Source: Streptomyces sp. NBC_00820
GTDB lineage: Bacteria; Actinomycetota; Actinomycetes; Streptomycetales; Streptomycetaceae
DNA length: 64,000 nucleotides
Reading direction: 5' to 3'
Assembly: GCF_036347055.1 (NCBI RefSeq)
Contig: NZ_CP108882.1
Span: forward strand, 5,002,501-5,066,500
Shown: in pieces, positions 62,315 to 64,000 of the stretch
Layout: each line of letters opens with the position of its first letter
Numbering within the stretch: position 1 is the first letter of the stretch
Position numbers and translations under genes: made by a program
The notes under the pieces: generated by a model
What the model was told of the DNA's origin: nothing
The model's database searches: none
The model's input: only the letters and a program-made list of their open reading frames with translations

Positions 62315-62558
62315 CTCTCCGGGTCCGGTGGGTTCGTGGACCGTGCGTGGGCGGTGCCCCGGATGTCGTGCGGCCGCGGGTGCGCCGTGGCTGGTCGCGC
62401 AGTTCCCCGCGCCCCTTGAGGTGGGTGCCGTTCGGCCGGGTTCGGGGCCAGTGGGGTGGTCCCGTGCTTCTCGGTCCGGCCGATGTCAGGCGCGCCAAAA
62501 AGCGCGACGCCCAGCAGACCGGATAACCGGTCCACCGGGCGTCACCTGAGTGCGGGCG

Positions 62559-64000
62559 TCAGTCCTTGATCTCGCAGATCGCGGCGCCGGACGTGATGGA
62601 GGCGCCGACCTCGGCACCCAGGCCCTTGATGGTGCCCGCCTTGTGGGCGTTGAGGGGCTGCTCCATCTTCATGGCCTCCAGGACGACGACCAGGTCGCCC
62701 TCCTTGACCTCCTGGCCCTCCTCGACCGCCACCTTCACGATGGTGCCCTGCATGGGCGAGGCGAGGGTGTCGCCGGAGGCGACGGGGCCGGACTTCTTGG
62801 CGGCGCGGCGCTTCGGCTTGGCGCCGGCGGCGAGGCCGGTGCGGGCCAGGGACATGCCCAGCGACGACGGGAGGGAGACCTCCAGGCGCTTGCCGCCGAC
62901 CTCGACGACGACGGTCTCACGGCCGCCGGTGTCCTCGTCCGCCTCGACGTCGGCGGGGGCGGTGAAGGGCTTGATGTCGTTGACGAACTCGGTCTCGATC
63001 CAGCGGGTGTGGACCGTGAACGGGTCGGCGGAGCCGGTCAGCTCGGGGGCGAACGCCGGGTCCCGGACGACCACGCGGTGGAACGGGACGGCGGTGGCCA
63101 TGCCCTCGACCTGGAACTCGTCCAGGGCGCGCGCGGCCCGCTCCAGGGCCTCCTTGCGGGTGCGGCCGGTGACGATCAGCTTGGCGAGCAGGGAGTCCCA
63201 GGCCGGGCCGATGACCGAGCCGGACTCCACGCCCGCGTCCAGCCGGACACCGGGGCCCGACGGCGCGTCGAAGCGGGTGACCGTACCGGGAGCCGGGAGG
63301 AAGCCGCGGCCCGGGTCCTCGCCGTTGATGCGGAACTCGAAGGAGTGGCCGCGCAGCTCCGGGTCGCCGTAGCCCAGCTCCTCGCCGTCGGCGATACGGA
63401 ACATCTCGCGGACCAGGTCGATGCCGGCGACCTCCTCGGTCACCGGGTGCTCGACCTGGAGGCGGGTGTTGACCTCCAGGAAGGAGATCGTGCCGTCCTG
63501 GCCGACCAGGAACTCACAGGTGCCGGCGCCCTCGTAGGCGGCCTCCTTGAGGATGGCCTTGGAGGCGCGGTACAGCTCGGCGACCTGCTCGTCCGACAGG
63601 AACGGCGCGGGCGCCTCCTCGACGAGCTTCTGGTGGCGGCGCTGGAGCGAGCAGTCACGGGTGGAGACGACGACCACGTTGCCGTGCTTGTCGGCCAGGC
63701 ACTGCGTCTCCACGTGGCGCGGCCGGTCGAGGTAGCGCTCGACGAAGCACTCGCCGCGGCCGAAGGCGGCGACGGCCTCGCGGACGGCGGAGTCGTACAG
63801 CTCCGGGACCTCTTCGAGGGTGCGGGCGACCTTCAGGCCGCGCCCGCCACCGCCGAAGGCGGCCTTGATCGCGATCGGCAGGCCGTGCTCCTCGGCGAAG
63901 GCCACGACCTCGTCGGCGCCGGACACCGGGTCGGACGTGCCGGCGACCAGCGGCGCGCCGGCGCGCTGGGCGATGTGCCGGGCGGCGACCTTGTCACCGA
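62559..64000 (-). CDS. accA2: Acetyl/propionyl-CoA carboxylase alpha subunit (biotin carboxylase-BCCP), 5' part beyond the window
   Basis: About 480 C-terminal residues are present; the N-terminal ~110 lie beyond base 64000. The biotin-carboxylase domain starts in view at [21 protein letters not shown] and continues with [15 protein letters not shown] (ATP grasp), [35 protein letters not shown] and [13 protein letters not shown]. The C-terminal biotinyl domain has the biotinylation Lys in [11 protein letters not shown]. This is the AccA2/AccA3 layout that serves acetyl- and propionyl-CoA carboxylases, supplying malonyl- and methylmalonyl-CoA. Confidence 0.93.
   Translation of the reverse strand, partial: GDKVAARHIAQRAGAPLVAGTSDPVSGADEVVAFAEEHGLPIAIKAAFGGGGRGLKVARTLEEVPELYDSAVREAVAAFGRGECFVERYLDRPRHVETQCLADKHGNVVVVSTRDCSLQRRHQKLVEEAPAPFLSDEQVAELYRASKAILKEAAYEGAGTCEFLVGQDGTISFLEVNTRLQVEHPVTEEVAGIDLVREMFRIADGEELGYGDPELRGHSFEFRINGEDPGRGFLPAPGTVTRFDAPSGPGVRLDAGVESGSVIGPAWDSLLAKLIVTGRTRKEALERAARALDEFQVEGMATAVPFHRVVVRDPAFAPELTGSADPFTVHTRWIETEFVNDIKPFTAPADVEADEDTGGRETVVVEVGGKRLEVSLPSSLGMSLARTGLAAGAKPKRRAAKKSGPVASGDTLASPMQGTIVKVAVEEGQEVKEGDLVVVLEAMKMEQPLNAHKAGTIKGLGAEVGASITSGAAICEIKD

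Overview
The window is high-GC actinobacterial DNA and almost certainly comes from a Streptomyces chromosome. The evidence is very strong G/C codon bias, frequent GTG starts, a recognisable afsQ1-afsQ2-sigQ locus, a WhiJ/DUF397/ATPase cluster, lipobox lipoproteins, several ECF-type sigma factors and a propionyl/acetyl-CoA carboxylase alpha subunit. The gene content and order look like the part of Streptomyces genomes that holds afsQ and the nucleoside-salvage genes. No rRNA, tRNA or CRISPR array was seen.

Layout. 1-8.3 kb: a truncated unknown gene, a DUF4328 protein, two hypotheticals, an ECF sigma factor with a membrane partner, an L,D-transpeptidase, a B12-type acyl-CoA mutase large subunit and a LeuE-type exporter. 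8.1-11.6 kb: a mobile-element scar holding phage-like small genes, two copies of a 107-bp IS1380 leader, an internally deleted IS1380 transposase, the C-terminal half of a large serine recombinase and the tail of an FAD monooxygenase. 11.6-20.4 kb: a wall or capsule glycopolymer cluster. It has an acyltransferase, a polysialyltransferase-like protein and a GT2 enzyme on the minus strand, and a nonulosonic-acid operon (two glycosyltransferases, a CMP-sugar synthetase/HAD fusion, a NeuB-like synthase) on the plus strand. 20.4-24.9 kb: an XRE/DUF397/ATPase regulatory set followed by a chimeric Rpn-nuclease/alpha-beta-hydrolase gene and a lipoprotein. 24.9-27.1 kb: a methyltransferase and an M20 amidohydrolase.

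27.4-36 kb and scattered genes to 59.1 kb form a nucleoside uptake and salvage regulon: two tandem BMP-family lipoproteins, an ABC ATPase with two permeases, cytidine deaminase, thymidine phosphorylase, adenosine deaminase, uridine kinase, deoxyribose-phosphate aldolase with two aldehyde dehydrogenases, purine nucleoside phosphorylase and a phosphohexo/pentomutase. Six near-identical 14-bp palindromes (consensus TCTACGCGCGTAGA) lie just upstream of the transcription units for import, adenosine deamination, deoxyribose-phosphate cleavage and purine phosphorolysis. None was found elsewhere in intergenic DNA, which points to one shared repressor. Imported nucleosides would be deaminated and phosphorolysed, the pentose phosphate isomerised, deoxyribose-5-phosphate cleaved to glyceraldehyde-3-phosphate and acetaldehyde, and the acetaldehyde oxidised by the co-transcribed dehydrogenases.

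Interspersed are a Uma2 nuclease, an AEC transporter, a STAS protein, a SnoaL-tailed sigma factor, a second DnaN-like clamp, an MFS/LysR pair, an alpha/beta hydrolase with an Asp nucleophile, two small secreted proteins, PspC and VanZ proteins, and the afsQ2-afsQ1/sigQ divergon with a visible AfsQ1 box. The right end has a gamma-glutamylcyclotransferase-like protein, an LpdA-type quinone reductase, a DeoR-family regulator and the carboxylase, which runs off the window.
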